Shown here: positions 31,266 through 40,332 of the stretch, one piece after another | Layout of the letters: every line of letters starts with the position of its first letter | Position numbering within the stretch: the first letter of the stretch is position 1 | Origin: [Clostridium] aerotolerans DSM 5434 | GTDB lineage: Bacteria; Bacillota; Clostridia; Lachnospirales; Lachnospiraceae | Direction of reading: 5' to 3' | Length of the DNA stretch: 64,000 nucleotides | Assembly: GCF_000687555.1 (NCBI RefSeq) | Contig: NZ_JHWJ01000004.1 | Span: forward strand, 186,001-250,000 | Made by a program: the position numbers and the translations under genes | Notes under the pieces: model-generated | What the model was told of the DNA's origin: nothing | Databases searched by the model: none | The model's input: only the letters and a program-made list of their open reading frames with translations

Positions 31266-33395
31266 ATGGGAAGATCAGTAAGAATGGGCATCGATGTGGG
31301 AGGCACCCATACCAAAGCAGTTGCTATTGATAACGCCACCCACGAAATCATTGGGAAATCTTCGGTGAAAACGACACATGATGATCCCAGAGGCGTAGCG
31401 GCGGGAGTCGTTAAATCGTTTCAGAATTGTTTAAATGAAAATGAAATCAGCCCCGATGATGTAGTATTCGTTGCACACTCCACCACTCAGGCAACCAATG
31501 CCTTGATTGAAGGAGACGTTGCCAAGGTAGGAGTCATCGGTATGGCAAAGGGTGGGTTTGAAGGCTTTCTTGCAAAAAGACAGACAAAGATCGCAGACAT
31601 CGATCTGGGAAACCAGAAAAAGATTAATATAGTAAATGAATTTATTAACGTAAAGAAAATGAACCGTTCCATGGTAAGCAGCACCATCGATTCCATGAAA
31701 CAGTCAGGCGCACAGGTATTTGTTTCTTCCATGGCATTTGGAGTAGATGACGGAGGCCCGGAGCAGGAGGTCTATGAAGCAGCCAGCGAAAAGGGAATCC
31801 CAACCACTATGGCTTCTGATATTACAAAGCTCTATGGACTGACTAGACGTACCAGAACAGCAGCAATTAACGCCTCTATCCTTCCAAAGATGCTGGATAC
31901 CGCAAGCTCTACGGAAAATTCCGTAAGAGAAGCAGGCGTTAACGTTCCCCTTATGATCATGAGAGGTGACGGCGGTGTTATGGAAATTTCCGAGATGAAG
32001 AAACGTCCGGTTCTTACCATGCTTTCCGGCCCGGCAGCTTCTGTTATGGGATCTCTTATGTACCTTCGTGCAAGTAACGGTGTTTATTTCGAGGTTGGTG
32101 GAACCACAACAAACATCGGTGTTATTAAAAATGGCCGTCCAGCCATTGACTATTCCATCGTAGGAGGACACCCCACTTATATTTCCTCCCTTGACGTACG
32201 TGTTCTCGGCGTGGCAGGCGGTTCTATGGTGCGAGCCAACAAACAGGGAATCGTTGATGTAGGACCTCGTTCGGCTCATATCGCAGGACTTGATTATTCC
32301 GTATTTACAGACACAGATAAAATCAAAGGGCCAAAGGTAGAGTTCTTCTCACCAAAGCCTGGTGATCCAGATGATTATGTAAGAATCCGCATGGAAGACG
32401 GCTCAGCCGTTACCATTACTAACTCCTGTGCAGCCAATGTACTTGGGCTTGTAAAGAAAGAGCATTTCTCCTACGGAAATGTAGAATCAGCCCAAAAGGC
32501 GATAAAAGCCCTTGCAGATTACTGCAATACTACGGTAGAAGACATTGCCAGACAGATTATGGAGAAGGCTTATTTGAAAATTGAGCCGGTAATCCTTGAG
32601 CTGGCTGAAAAATACAAACTGGAAAAAGATCAGATTTCACTGGTAGGAGTAGGCGGAGGAGCCGCTTCCCTCATCATTTATTTCAGCGAAAAGATGGGAG
32701 TCAAATACTCCATTCCAGAAAATGCAGAAGTTATTTCCTCCATTGGAGTTGCACTCTCCATGGTCAGAGACGTGGTAGAGCGTATCATTCCTTCTCCGTC
32801 AAAAGAGGACATCAAATCCCTTAAAAATGAGGCCTTAAACAAAGCCATCGAATCAGGGGCAACGGCTGAGTCGGTAGAGATTCATATTGAAATCGATCCT
32901 CAGACCTCCAAGGTAACTGCCATCGCCACCGGTTCCACGGAAGTAAAAACAGCCGATCTTTTAAAAGAGTGTGATGAAACCGAAGCCCGCCACTTAGCAG
33001 CCGAGGATATGAGAATCCCAGATGAGTCAGCCAAGCTTCTTGCAAGTTCCGATTATTTCTATATATATGGAGATCAGTCGGAAGCAGATGGAGCAGGTGC
33101 CATTCGAATTATTGATAAAAAAGGATTCATAAAGGTTCAGCGCGGCCGTGGTATGAGTCTTAAGACGACGGCAGAAGACTGTATCGAAGGTATGAAAAAG
33201 CTTTGGGAAGACCTGGCAGTATACCAGACAGACCTTATTATTCGTCCTGATTATTACCTTTGTATGGGCGCCCGTGTCATGGACTTTGCCGCTCAGGACT
33301 TTGAGCAGCTGGAGCTTCTTATTGAACTTGAGATTTCCTCCCTGGAAGCCAATGAAGAGGTCCTTATCGTAGCTGCCAACAGAAAACAGAGCTAA
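31266..33395 (+). CDS. HyuA-like hydantoinase/oxoprolinase-family ASKHA protein, copy 2
   Basis: A 709-residue paralogue of 9285-11423. Landmarks are MGIDVGGTHTKAVAID, AHSTTQATNALIEGD, RTRTAAINASILPKM, MRGDGGVMEISEM, LSGPAASVMGSLMYL and FEVGGTTTNIGVI. The same acidic-residue substitutions are seen as in copy 1 (Lys after GGTHT, Glu and Asn in the second motif). The frame is open back to 31143, but AGGAG lies 9 bases before the ATG at 31266 and homology with copy 1 begins there. A HExxH gene follows 17 bases on. Probably cytoplasmic and ATP-using; the reaction is unknown. Confidence 0.8.
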   Translation: MGRSVRMGIDVGGTHTKAVAIDNATHEIIGKSSVKTTHDDPRGVAAGVVKSFQNCLNENEISPDDVVFVAHSTTQATNALIEGDVAKVGVIGMAKGGFEGFLAKRQTKIADIDLGNQKKINIVNEFINVKKMNRSMVSSTIDSMKQSGAQVFVSSMAFGVDDGGPEQEVYEAASEKGIPTTMASDITKLYGLTRRTRTAAINASILPKMLDTASSTENSVREAGVNVPLMIMRGDGGVMEISEMKKRPVLTMLSGPAASVMGSLMYLRASNGVYFEVGGTTTNIGVIKNGRPAIDYSIVGGHPTYISSLDVRVLGVAGGSMVRANKQGIVDVGPRSAHIAGLDYSVFTDTDKIKGPKVEFFSPKPGDPDDYVRIRMEDGSAVTITNSCAANVLGLVKKEHFSYGNVESAQKAIKALADYCNTTVEDIARQIMEKAYLKIEPVILELAEKYKLEKDQISLVGVGGGAASLIIYFSEKMGVKYSIPENAEVISSIGVALSMVRDVVERIIPSPSKEDIKSLKNEALNKAIESGATAESVEIHIEIDPQTSKVTAIATGSTEVKTADLLKECDETEARHLAAEDMRIPDESAKLLASSDYFYIYGDQSEADGAGAIRIIDKKGFIKVQRGRGMSLKTTAEDCIEGMKKLWEDLAVYQTDLIIRPDYYLCMGARVMDFAAQDFEQLELLIELEISSLEANEEVLIVAANRKQS

Positions 33396-33412
33396 GTTAT
33401 TTGGAGAAAAAT

Positions 33413-34060
33413 ATGGATCAAAAACAGCTTAAGACCATGGCAGAAGAATTGTTTAAGGTTCCGGACAGATCCTGGGGAATGTACGCATTCTCCAGGGATA
33501 TCCTGAAAAATAAAGTGACGGATAAAGAAAAAGAAGCCATGATAGAAAAGGCCATACGCTGCGGGGAAGAAACTGCAGCTAAGGCTATCAAAGAATTTGG
33601 TACAAATGATCCCTGGATAATAGCAGAAAAACTAAAACTTAAGGTGGAATTTACAGACAGAGGGCAGATAGCAGACAGAGTGTTATTTGCTCTTTTTACA
33701 CCTCCCGACCGGGTAGAGATTATGACAGAACCCATCAGCCGGTTGACGGAAGAATCCGGGCTTGATGGACTCATGACTAAAGAAGAGGTAATAAAACTGA
33801 TATTAGGTCATGAGATCTTTCATTATATGGAAGAAGAAATAGAGGAAATTTATACCAGAAATGAGAAAATTGTCCTATGGAACTTTCTTGGATATAAGAA
33901 TAAATCAACGCTTCGTGCATTGTCGGAGATCGGAGGAATGTACTTTTCCAGGAAAATCAATGGAATTTCATATTCACCATTTGCTTTAGACATACTTTTG
34001 TATTATAATTATAGTCCAGATGAGGCCCTGAAGATGTACAGGGAAGTATTAAGTTATTAG
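33413..34060 (+). CDS. HExxH putative zinc metalloprotein linked to HyuA, copy 2
   Basis: A 215-residue paralogue of 11427-12206, shorter at the N-terminus. It keeps GHEIFHYMEEE (His133-Glu134-xx-His137), a second Glu172 in ALSEIGGMYF, and the tail SYSPFALDILLYYNYSPDEA. The ATG at 33413 follows TTGGAG by 6 bases; a TTG at 33401 overlaps that site. Conservation of exactly the putative metal residues between two otherwise divergent copies argues that metal binding matters. It is the last structural gene before gntR at 34073. Confidence 0.6.
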   Translation: MDQKQLKTMAEELFKVPDRSWGMYAFSRDILKNKVTDKEKEAMIEKAIRCGEETAAKAIKEFGTNDPWIIAEKLKLKVEFTDRGQIADRVLFALFTPPDRVEIMTEPISRLTEESGLDGLMTKEEVIKLILGHEIFHYMEEEIEEIYTRNEKIVLWNFLGYKNKSTLRALSEIGGMYFSRKINGISYSPFALDILLYYNYSPDEALKMYREVLSY

Positions 34061-34072
34061 CAGGAGGCATTG

Positions 34073-34819
34073 ATGGGCGAAACAGAAAACAGCCAGGTAG
34101 AACCTATATATGATATTTTGCGGACGGATATACTGGATTTAAGGCTGCGCCCTGGAATGATCTTTAGCATTAAGGACATCAGCGAATCCTATCAGGTTGG
34201 CAGAACTCCCGTGCGTGATGCACTCATAAGTCTTTCCAAAGAAGGGCTTATTACCTTTCTGCCTCAGAGGGGCACCATGATATCCAAAATCGATTATGAT
34301 AAGGTTAGGAATGAACGGTTTTTAAGAACCTGTGTGGAAGAGAATGTCATGATGGAATTCATGGCAGTGTGCAACTTAAAAACAATTACCGCTCTTGAGA
34401 TGTCCCTGGAGAGACAGGAAAAGTTAGAAAAGTCCGGTGATATCCGCGCCTTTCTTTCCGAGGACAATTATTTTCATTCCATCTTTTACGATGGAGCCAA
34501 CAAAGGGTACTGCAATGATATTCTGACTGCCAATTCCGGCCATTACCGGAGAATCCGGCTTCTTTTTATGGCGGATTCCGGAATTGAAAAGGGAATCGTC
34601 AAGCAGCACAGGGAGTTAGTAGATGCCGTACTCGCCAAGGATACGGAACGCCTTCATGCCATTTTGAACCATCATCTTAACCGGTTGGTGAGTAAGGAAA
34701 GGCCTTTGGTGGCAAAATATGCGGAATTATTTGACCATGAGCAGACCGAGGTCCGGCGGACAGCTGATATGCTGGGCGTAGATTTTCTTGTAGACACAAA
34801 ACTCAAATATCATACATAA
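34073..34819 (+). CDS. GntR-family regulator, FadR/FCD subfamily
   Basis: A 248-residue regulator with winged helix PIYDILRTDILDLRLRPGMI, YQVGRTPVRDALISLSKEGL and the wing FLPQRGTMIS, then an FCD-type helical domain with NYFHSIFYD, KQHRELV and NHHLNRL as probable metal/ligand-binding segments. AGGAGG lies 5 bases before the ATG; a TTG immediately upstream is also possible. It follows the second HExxH gene in the same direction by 12 bases, so the module carries its own regulator at the 3' end as well as a divergent one at the 5' end. Confidence 0.87.
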   Translation: MGETENSQVEPIYDILRTDILDLRLRPGMIFSIKDISESYQVGRTPVRDALISLSKEGLITFLPQRGTMISKIDYDKVRNERFLRTCVEENVMMEFMAVCNLKTITALEMSLERQEKLEKSGDIRAFLSEDNYFHSIFYDGANKGYCNDILTANSGHYRRIRLLFMADSGIEKGIVKQHRELVDAVLAKDTERLHAILNHHLNRLVSKERPLVAKYAELFDHEQTEVRRTADMLGVDFLVDTKLKYHT

Positions 34820-34864
34820 CCGGGAAATGCAAAATTTGCATTTCACCTCTTGCATTTCCTGGTT
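34818..34864 (+). terminator. Hairpin at the end of the gntR gene, overlapping a tRNA promoter
   Basis: AACCGGGAAATGCAA (34818-34832) pairs with TTGCATTTCCTGGTT (34850-34864) with one wobble. No T run follows. Its 3' arm contains the -35 box of the tRNA-Gly promoter. Confidence 0.5.
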
Positions 34865-34878
34865 AATTATGTTATAAT
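34850..34878 (+). promoter_or_regulatory. Sigma-A promoter of tRNA-Gly(GCC)
   Basis: TTGCAT (34850-34855), 17-base spacer, TATAAT (34873-34878), about 36 bases before the tRNA. Confidence 0.75.
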
Positions 34879-34914
34879 CTCTTTGTCTTAAAATGATACG
34901 TTTTTAACAGTTAT

Positions 34915-34987
34915 GCGCGAGTGGCTCAGTTGGTGGAGTACGACCTTGCCAAGGTCGGGGTCGCGGGTTCGAGTCCCGTCTCGCGCT
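34915..34987 (+). tRNA. tRNA-Gly (anticodon GCC)
   Basis: A 73-base cloverleaf. Acceptor GCGCGAG pairs with CTCGCGC (34980-34986), discriminator T. The anticodon loop CTTGCCA carries GCC and the T-arm has GGGTTCGAGTCCC. CCA is not encoded. Confidence 0.95.
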
Positions 34988-35006
34988 CTTTATTTTTGGA
35001 TTTTTC

Positions 35007-35035
35007 GGATTTCCAGTTTCTGGGAGTCCTTTTTT
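35007..35035 (+). terminator. Terminator after tRNA-Gly
   Basis: GGATTTCCAG pairs with CTGGGAGTCC (with wobbles), followed by a run of Ts. Confidence 0.65.
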
Positions 35036-35130
35036 CATTTTATTCCTTAAGATGCGTCATTTCTGGTGCAATATGCTGATAAAATAATACTTATAAGCGA
35101 TATGATGGATTATTTTAACAGGTTAAGGCA

Positions 35131-35159
35131 TTGCATTTAAGGTTAGGAAATAATATAAT
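35131..35159 (+). promoter_or_regulatory. Sigma-A promoter of the YhgE/Pip gene
   Basis: TTGCAT (35131-35136), 17-base spacer, TATAAT (35154-35159), 40 bases before the start codon. Confidence 0.65.
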
Positions 35160-35198
35160 ACGGAATTAATGATCAAAATGAATACCAAGGAGGTTGCT

Positions 35199-37394
35199 AT
35201 GTCACATATTAAAAATATATGGAAGATCTTTGTTGACGATCTAAAGCGTATTACGATGAATCCGGTGGCCATCATCATTGCGCTGGGCCTGATTATCCTG
35301 CCATCGTTATATGCCTGGTTTAATATTGCAGCAAGCTGGGATCCATATGGAAATACAAAGGGCCTTAAGGTTGCGGTCGTGAATAATGACAAAGGAGCGT
35401 CCATAGACAGCATATTTGATACAGATATTGATGATTCATCCATTAACATTGGTGAGATGGTCATGGATGAATTGAGAAAGAATGACAATATTGGCTGGCA
35501 GTTTGTTGAGGGGAGTGCAGCCATCGACGGCGTACAGTCAGGGAAATATTATGCTGCCGTTGTGATTCCTGAGGATTTCAGCCAGAAAATATCAAGTGTT
35601 CTCACTACAAACATTGAACGTCCGGTGCTGCAATATTATGTAAATGAGAAGAAGAATGCCATTGCTACGAAAATAACAAACAAAGGTGTTGAGACTGTTC
35701 AACAGCAGATCAATGAGACTTTTATCAATACAACCTCCAAAGTGATGGCAAAGGTATTAAATAATAAATCAGAAGACTGGAGCACCAATAAGGAAACTGA
35801 CAGAAACGATGTGGTCAGCTCTCTTACCGATGCAAAAGATGATTTAAGCCAGATTTCCGATACCATAACAATACTTCAGTCCACCTTAAAGACTGTAAAT
35901 TCTTTAAATGACGGAGTGAAGGGAACACTCCCTGATGTAGATAAACTGGTAAACTCCGGTGGACAGACAGCAGACAGCGCAAAGACTCTCATTGATTCCA
36001 GCAGAGGCTTTTCCACCATCATGACCGATGCTCTTGATGATATTCTAGATAATATCGTGAAAACAGAAGAAACGGTATACAATACGTTTCGAGTTGTGAA
36101 TAAGCTCTCAGGTACTTCTGCGGATGCCATTGCAGACTCTTTAAAAAATATGCAGGGGCTTTTGCAGGCAGGGCTTGAACAGATTAACGGAATTAATAAA
36201 ATTCTTACTACCATTAATAAATATCTTCCCATACCTATTTCCGATGCCACTGAGCTGCAAAAGCAGCTTACGGCTCTGGCAAAGCAGCAGCAGGAGGCCA
36301 TCACAAAGCTTGCCGCGGCGGAAAAGACCGTACGTCAGACAAAGCAGCTGCCAAGCGATATGGAGTCAGATATTGGCAGCGTTTTAGATGGACTTTATAA
36401 TACGACTTCCGATACACAGAATTTCTATAAAGGAAGAGTTGAGGTACCTCTTAATGACAGTCTCGATAAGATGTATGACACTCTGGGTGCTACCTCAGGA
36501 GCATTAGACAGTCTGGGAGGCTTAATCGGCCAGGTAGACGGCACTTTAACAAGTGTTACTTCTTCTTCCCAGAGTCTCATCGAGACCCTTGACAGCACCA
36601 AGAATATGATTGCCAGGGGCCAGGAACGTATTGATGATATGATTACGGATGTGAACAAAGTCGCTGACAACAAGCAGCTCAATAAGGTCATGGACATCAT
36701 GAAGAATGATCCGGAGCAGTTCAGCGAGTTTATGAAGACACCTACGGATATGGTCACCAATAAGATTTATCCAATTGAGCTTTACGGTTCCGCAATGACC
36801 CCGTTCTATACCACTCTTGCCATCTGGGTAGGCGGTACTCTTTTGGTAGCCTTGATTAAATGTAAGGTCGAGGAGGAAAGGGCAGAGGGGCTTAAGCTAT
36901 ACGAAACTTATTTTGGCAGATATCTGTTGTTTTTGCTCATTGGTTCCATTCAGGCGCTTGTTGTGGCGCTGGGAGATATTTACCTGCTTAAGACTCAATG
37001 TCTCTACCCTGGAAAATTTGTATTAGCGGCAGTTACAGCCAGCTTTATATTTATTACTATTATCTATTCGCTGACCGTTTCCTTTGGAGATGTAGGTAAA
37101 GCGATTTCCATCGTATTTCTGGTACTTCAGGTTGCAGGCTCTGGTGGAACGTTCCCGATCCAGGTAACGCCAAGGTTCTTCCAGATGGTGAATCCATTGC
37201 TTCCGTTTACTCACATCATTAATGCCATGAGAGAATGCGTGGGAGGAATGTATCAAAATGATTACTACAGGTATTTAGGATACGCATTGATCTTTGTTCC
37301 TATTTCGTATCTGGTTGGTATCGTATTGCGGAAGAAGGTGCATGAACTGAATGAATTCTTTGAAGAAAAACTTAGTGAAACAGGATTATTCTAA
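35199..37394 (+). CDS. YhgE/Pip-domain membrane protein (ABC-2-type permease fold)
   Basis: A 731-residue protein. An N-terminal membrane span (NPVAIIIALGLIILPSLYAWF, about residues 21-41) precedes a long extracellular region rich in coiled-coil and Asp/Thr (about 50-530), and five or six C-terminal spans follow. KVAVVNNDKGA early in the outer region is typical for YhgE/Pip proteins. Relatives include phage infection protein (receptor for phages of lactococci) and type VII secretion-linked EsaA. AAGGAGG supports the ATG at 35199. The next gene overlaps it by 44 bases. Role probably in envelope transport or secretion; specific function unknown. Confidence 0.85.
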   Translation: MSHIKNIWKIFVDDLKRITMNPVAIIIALGLIILPSLYAWFNIAASWDPYGNTKGLKVAVVNNDKGASIDSIFDTDIDDSSINIGEMVMDELRKNDNIGWQFVEGSAAIDGVQSGKYYAAVVIPEDFSQKISSVLTTNIERPVLQYYVNEKKNAIATKITNKGVETVQQQINETFINTTSKVMAKVLNNKSEDWSTNKETDRNDVVSSLTDAKDDLSQISDTITILQSTLKTVNSLNDGVKGTLPDVDKLVNSGGQTADSAKTLIDSSRGFSTIMTDALDDILDNIVKTEETVYNTFRVVNKLSGTSADAIADSLKNMQGLLQAGLEQINGINKILTTINKYLPIPISDATELQKQLTALAKQQQEAITKLAAAEKTVRQTKQLPSDMESDIGSVLDGLYNTTSDTQNFYKGRVEVPLNDSLDKMYDTLGATSGALDSLGGLIGQVDGTLTSVTSSSQSLIETLDSTKNMIARGQERIDDMITDVNKVADNKQLNKVMDIMKNDPEQFSEFMKTPTDMVTNKIYPIELYGSAMTPFYTTLAIWVGGTLLVALIKCKVEEERAEGLKLYETYFGRYLLFLLIGSIQALVVALGDIYLLKTQCLYPGKFVLAAVTASFIFITIIYSLTVSFGDVGKAISIVFLVLQVAGSGGTFPIQVTPRFFQMVNPLLPFTHIINAMRECVGGMYQNDYYRYLGYALIFVPISYLVGIVLRKKVHELNEFFEEKLSETGLF

Positions 37395-38541
37395 TAAAAA
37401 AAAGAAATTTCACATACCAGGAGTAAAGCCATGGGTCGTAAAGCTATGTACCCTGGCTTTGGCACTGGGGATTATTTTCTCGGTTGTCTGGTATGTGCTG
37501 CCCAGGTATTATGCCAAGTTTTATTTGACCCGGTCAGCGCTTTCTACCAGGGAGCAGCTTTTAAAGCTGTGGAATCAGGATGAAGGAGAGGGTAATGCCT
37601 ACGAGGACAGCTTAAAGCTGGTGGCTGATGAAGTGAGATGGAACGGACACTCCATTCTCCTCCTTCCCGGAGGGCTTGGAATCTCCTTTACGGAGCAGCG
37701 AAGCCAGGGAGATGCCTTCTCCCAGGGAAGTCTTAACGTGTACTTCTTAGGGGCGATCCGGGAAGGCATCAGTTACTGGGCCGACCAGGAAAATGTGGTG
37801 TTCCACATTCCTGGAATCACGGACATTTCAGCTCAGACCACACAGGAGTCTCTTCGTAATTCATTAGGATTTACTCTTACCCCGGGGAAGAAAAGCGACG
37901 TGAAGAACCGCCTTGAGACCCTTGGGAAAGACTCCTTACATATGATGGCTGGCAGCCAGATCCGGTTTAAGACCAAAGACGAGGTTGGTGTGGTAATAAC
38001 TGCAGATGTTCCAGCCGCCTTATTCGATGAATATTTAGGTCAGGTGGGAGACTTTGTCTTAGATGGTCCCCTAAAGGATATGAAGGAGTGGGGCCAGATG
38101 TTAAAGGATGAGAAGACCCAGGGAGAATCAAGGCGGATCACCTTTACCATTGATAAGAACATGAATTTAAATAAGATAGAAGTGGACGGACTGGGGTACT
38201 TTTCTCTGGCAACAGAAAATAACGGGGGACTTTCCCTTGACGGTAAGGCATCCTTACATGGCAGGGAATTTGCCGTTGATTCCAGGCTTTTCTTTGGTAA
38301 TGGAGTGGAAGGAAAGCGTTCTTTCCAAATATCCAGCTTAAACATTACAACGGATGATGGAAAGTCAAGCCTGCGTCTGGAGCTGAGCGGAGGCTATCAG
38401 GGCGGCAAGATATCTTCGGGAATCATGGAGCAGGATAAGTTCAACACAGGCAAGGAACAGCCGGAGCATAACAGCATTGATGATTATAAAGAGAAGTTCT
38501 TAAAGAAAATCAGCCTTTTAGGCTTTGATTTGAAAGATTAA
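37351..38541 (+). CDS. Membrane-anchored protein of unknown function
   Basis: I do not recognise a family. The 396-residue protein has a basic cytoplasmic start, one membrane span (VVKLCTLALALGIIFSVVWY, about 30-49) and a large outside domain predicted rich in beta strands, with no Cys. The ATG chosen lies inside the end of the YhgE-like gene, giving a 44-base overlap and implying translational coupling. The pair may form an envelope complex. An inverted repeat with a T run follows. Confidence 0.6.
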   Translation: MNSLKKNLVKQDYSNKKKKFHIPGVKPWVVKLCTLALALGIIFSVVWYVLPRYYAKFYLTRSALSTREQLLKLWNQDEGEGNAYEDSLKLVADEVRWNGHSILLLPGGLGISFTEQRSQGDAFSQGSLNVYFLGAIREGISYWADQENVVFHIPGITDISAQTTQESLRNSLGFTLTPGKKSDVKNRLETLGKDSLHMMAGSQIRFKTKDEVGVVITADVPAALFDEYLGQVGDFVLDGPLKDMKEWGQMLKDEKTQGESRRITFTIDKNMNLNKIEVDGLGYFSLATENNGGLSLDGKASLHGREFAVDSRLFFGNGVEGKRSFQISSLNITTDDGKSSLRLELSGGYQGGKISSGIMEQDKFNTGKEQPEHNSIDDYKEKFLKKISLLGFDLKD

Positions 38542-38550
38542 AAAAATGTA

Positions 38551-38619
38551 TTGACAAATATAACTGTAACTTTTATAATAACAGTAACGAAGCTGATATT
38601 ACAGAAGTTACAGTTTTTT
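38551..38619 (+). promoter_or_regulatory. Promoter overlapped by an inverted repeat, upstream of trxA
   Basis: TTGACA (38551-38556), 17-base spacer and TATAAT (38574-38579). AACTGTAACTT (38562-38572) fills the spacer and its exact complement AAGTTACAGTT lies at 38605-38615, followed by Ts; a related AACAGTAAC lies between (38580-38588). It may be an operator set for trxA or the terminator of the preceding operon, or both. Confidence 0.6.
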
Positions 38620-38725
38620 ATGTTTATCTAAAAACGCAGGATAATTCATACATTTATGATAAAACTATAAAATGAGTCAAATTACATGGTAAGAGAATCA
38701 TTTTAATTGAAGGAGGAATATTGTT

Positions 38726-39046
38726 ATGGCAATCGTTACGTTAAATCAGAATAATTTTGAGTCAGAGGTAGTTAACAGCAAAGGCATTGTACTTGTAGAT
38801 TTCTGGGCAACCTGGTGCGGTCCATGTAAGATGTTTGCACCAGTCCTTGATGAGATAGCATCAGACAACATTCCAGATTTAAAGGTCGGCAAGGTTGACG
38901 TAGATGAGAACCAGGAGCTGGCAGGACAGTTTAAGGTAATGAGTATTCCAACTGTTGGTATCTTTAAAGACGGAAAGCTTGCAACTACTTCTGTAGGTGT
39001 AAAATCCAAAAAAGAAATCATGGAGATGGTTGACCGTTTGAAGTAA
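38726..39046 (+). CDS. trxA: Thioredoxin
   Basis: A 106-residue thioredoxin of normal length with the active site WCGPC at residues 30-34 (Cys31, Cys34), the buried Asp in VDVDENQEL and the cis-proline in SIPTVGIF. It reduces protein disulfides in the cytoplasm. It is monocistronic: AAGGAGG precedes the ATG and a strong terminator follows. The upstream promoter with overlapping repeats suggests regulation. No thioredoxin reductase gene is adjacent. Confidence 0.95.
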   Translation: MAIVTLNQNNFESEVVNSKGIVLVDFWATWCGPCKMFAPVLDEIASDNIPDLKVGKVDVDENQELAGQFKVMSIPTVGIFKDGKLATTSVGVKSKKEIMEMVDRLK

Positions 39047-39057
39047 GGAAAGCTTAT

Positions 39058-39102
39058 GGCCTCAGGCGATTCGGTAAAAGGAAACGCCTGAGGCCTTTTT
39101 TT
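39058..39102 (+). terminator. Terminator of trxA
   Basis: Perfect 11-base arms GGCCTCAGGCG and CGCCTGAGGCC followed by seven Ts. Confidence 0.93.
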
Positions 39103-39162
39103 ACATATTTTAATACTTTTCAAATTGTGCGTTTTATATTAAAATACTAGTATAACTTGTGG

Positions 39163-39194
39163 TTGACCTTCCCCTATACAGGAAGGATTATACT
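39163..39194 (+). promoter_or_regulatory. MerR-type promoter of the cut regulator gene
   Basis: TTGACC (39163-39168) and TATACT (39189-39194) are separated by 20 bases, longer than the optimal 17, as in promoters activated by MerR-family DNA distortion. The spacer holds the dyad CCTTCC-N8-GGAAGG (39167-39186). The same arrangement is found at 40333-40364. Confidence 0.75.
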
Positions 39195-39276
39195 TAGAAT
39201 ATGTATGCACATGGGGCGTGTAGGAAAAGGCAAAGAAACCAGATACTGTAGATACGACTATGCTATGGGGGCTTAC

Positions 39277-40107
39277 ATGAAAGACGAAAAATTATTCTCG
39301 ATTGGGGAAGTAAGTAAGATCTGTAATATTTCAACCAAGGCTCTGCGTTTCTATGATAAAATCGGCATCATATCTCCTGACATGATCTGTAAGGAGAACA
39401 GCTACCGGTATTATAATAAAGAAACGCTCCTTACCGTCCCGGTTGTAAAGTATTACAAGCAGATGGGATTTAAGCTGGAAGAGATGCAAGGGCTCGTGGA
39501 AGGTAACACCTATTACTATCTTGAGCAGAATTTTCATAACAAGATTGAGCAGCTTCGCTTTCAGGAACAGCAGATCCACAACAGCTACATTGCCGTAAAG
39601 GACTGGTATGAGCTGATTCAGGAAGCAAAGATGGTACGGGAAAACGATGTTCACGATGTGGCTGTCAAGTATATTCCGGAAGTTACTTACTGCTGTCTGG
39701 AACAGGATTTTGACTATAACTACATGGAATCCATCATCAATATAGAATGGACCAATTACTTAGAACAGGCTGAGAATGAGATTACGGGAGCAGTGATCCT
39801 TAAGTTCCAGTCCTTTGAAGATAAGATGAATGGCAGCTGCAAGCGTGCCACCATCATGCAGGAGGCGATACACCCCTGTAAGGACTGTATGGACCGCCAG
39901 ACCTATGGAGGGTTTATGGCTGCATCTGTTTACCATATCGGAAAGCTTGAGAACATTGATGAAGAATACGAGAAGATACTAACCTGGGCCGAGAAAAAAG
40001 GTTATAAGTGCGGCAAGGAAAGCTATGAGCGGTATGTGGTGGACTATTGGACTACCAGAGATCCTGAGGAGTTTGTTACCGAGGTCAATGTGCCCATATA
40101 CAGATAG
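39277..40107 (+). CDS. MerR-family regulator of the choline locus, BmrR-like
   Basis: A 276-residue regulator. The N-terminal MerR helix-turn-helix (FSIGEVSKICNISTKALRFY, then NSYRYYNKETLL, VVKYYKQMGFKLEEM) closely follows BmrR. A coiled-coil (about 80-115) and a GyrI-like effector domain follow. BmrR-type proteins bind cationic or aromatic ligands, which would suit a quaternary amine such as choline; that is inference. The ATG at 39277 gives the BmrR length; upstream in-frame starts add residues without family similarity. It lies upstream of the cut operon in the same direction, with its own MerR-type promoter and a terminator after it. Confidence 0.87.
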   Translation: MKDEKLFSIGEVSKICNISTKALRFYDKIGIISPDMICKENSYRYYNKETLLTVPVVKYYKQMGFKLEEMQGLVEGNTYYYLEQNFHNKIEQLRFQEQQIHNSYIAVKDWYELIQEAKMVRENDVHDVAVKYIPEVTYCCLEQDFDYNYMESIINIEWTNYLEQAENEITGAVILKFQSFEDKMNGSCKRATIMQEAIHPCKDCMDRQTYGGFMAASVYHIGKLENIDEEYEKILTWAEKKGYKCGKESYERYVVDYWTTRDPEEFVTEVNVPIYR

Positions 40108-40112
40108 TGTCT

Positions 40113-40220
40113 GGAGGGTGTTGTAAAATGAATTTTTCATACAAGATACTGACGTTGATGAAACGATCAGATACCACATCTTGTTGATTTTTATCCATTT
40201 TGCAGCACCCCCCTTTTTTT
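40113..40220 (+). terminator. Long terminator after the MerR gene
   Basis: An 18-base outer stem, GGAGGGTGTTGTAAAATG with CATTTTGCAGCACCCCCC, contains an inner stem ACAAGAT/ATCTTGT and is followed by seven Ts. Confidence 0.75.
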
Positions 40221-40332
40221 GAGTTCAGGCGGTTCTTTTATTTTTGAGAGCCTGATTTACATATATTTAGGCGCATATGAGGAAGCAATCAGTCTCATCC
40301 AGTAATTGGACTTAAAAAAAAACAAAAACTGG

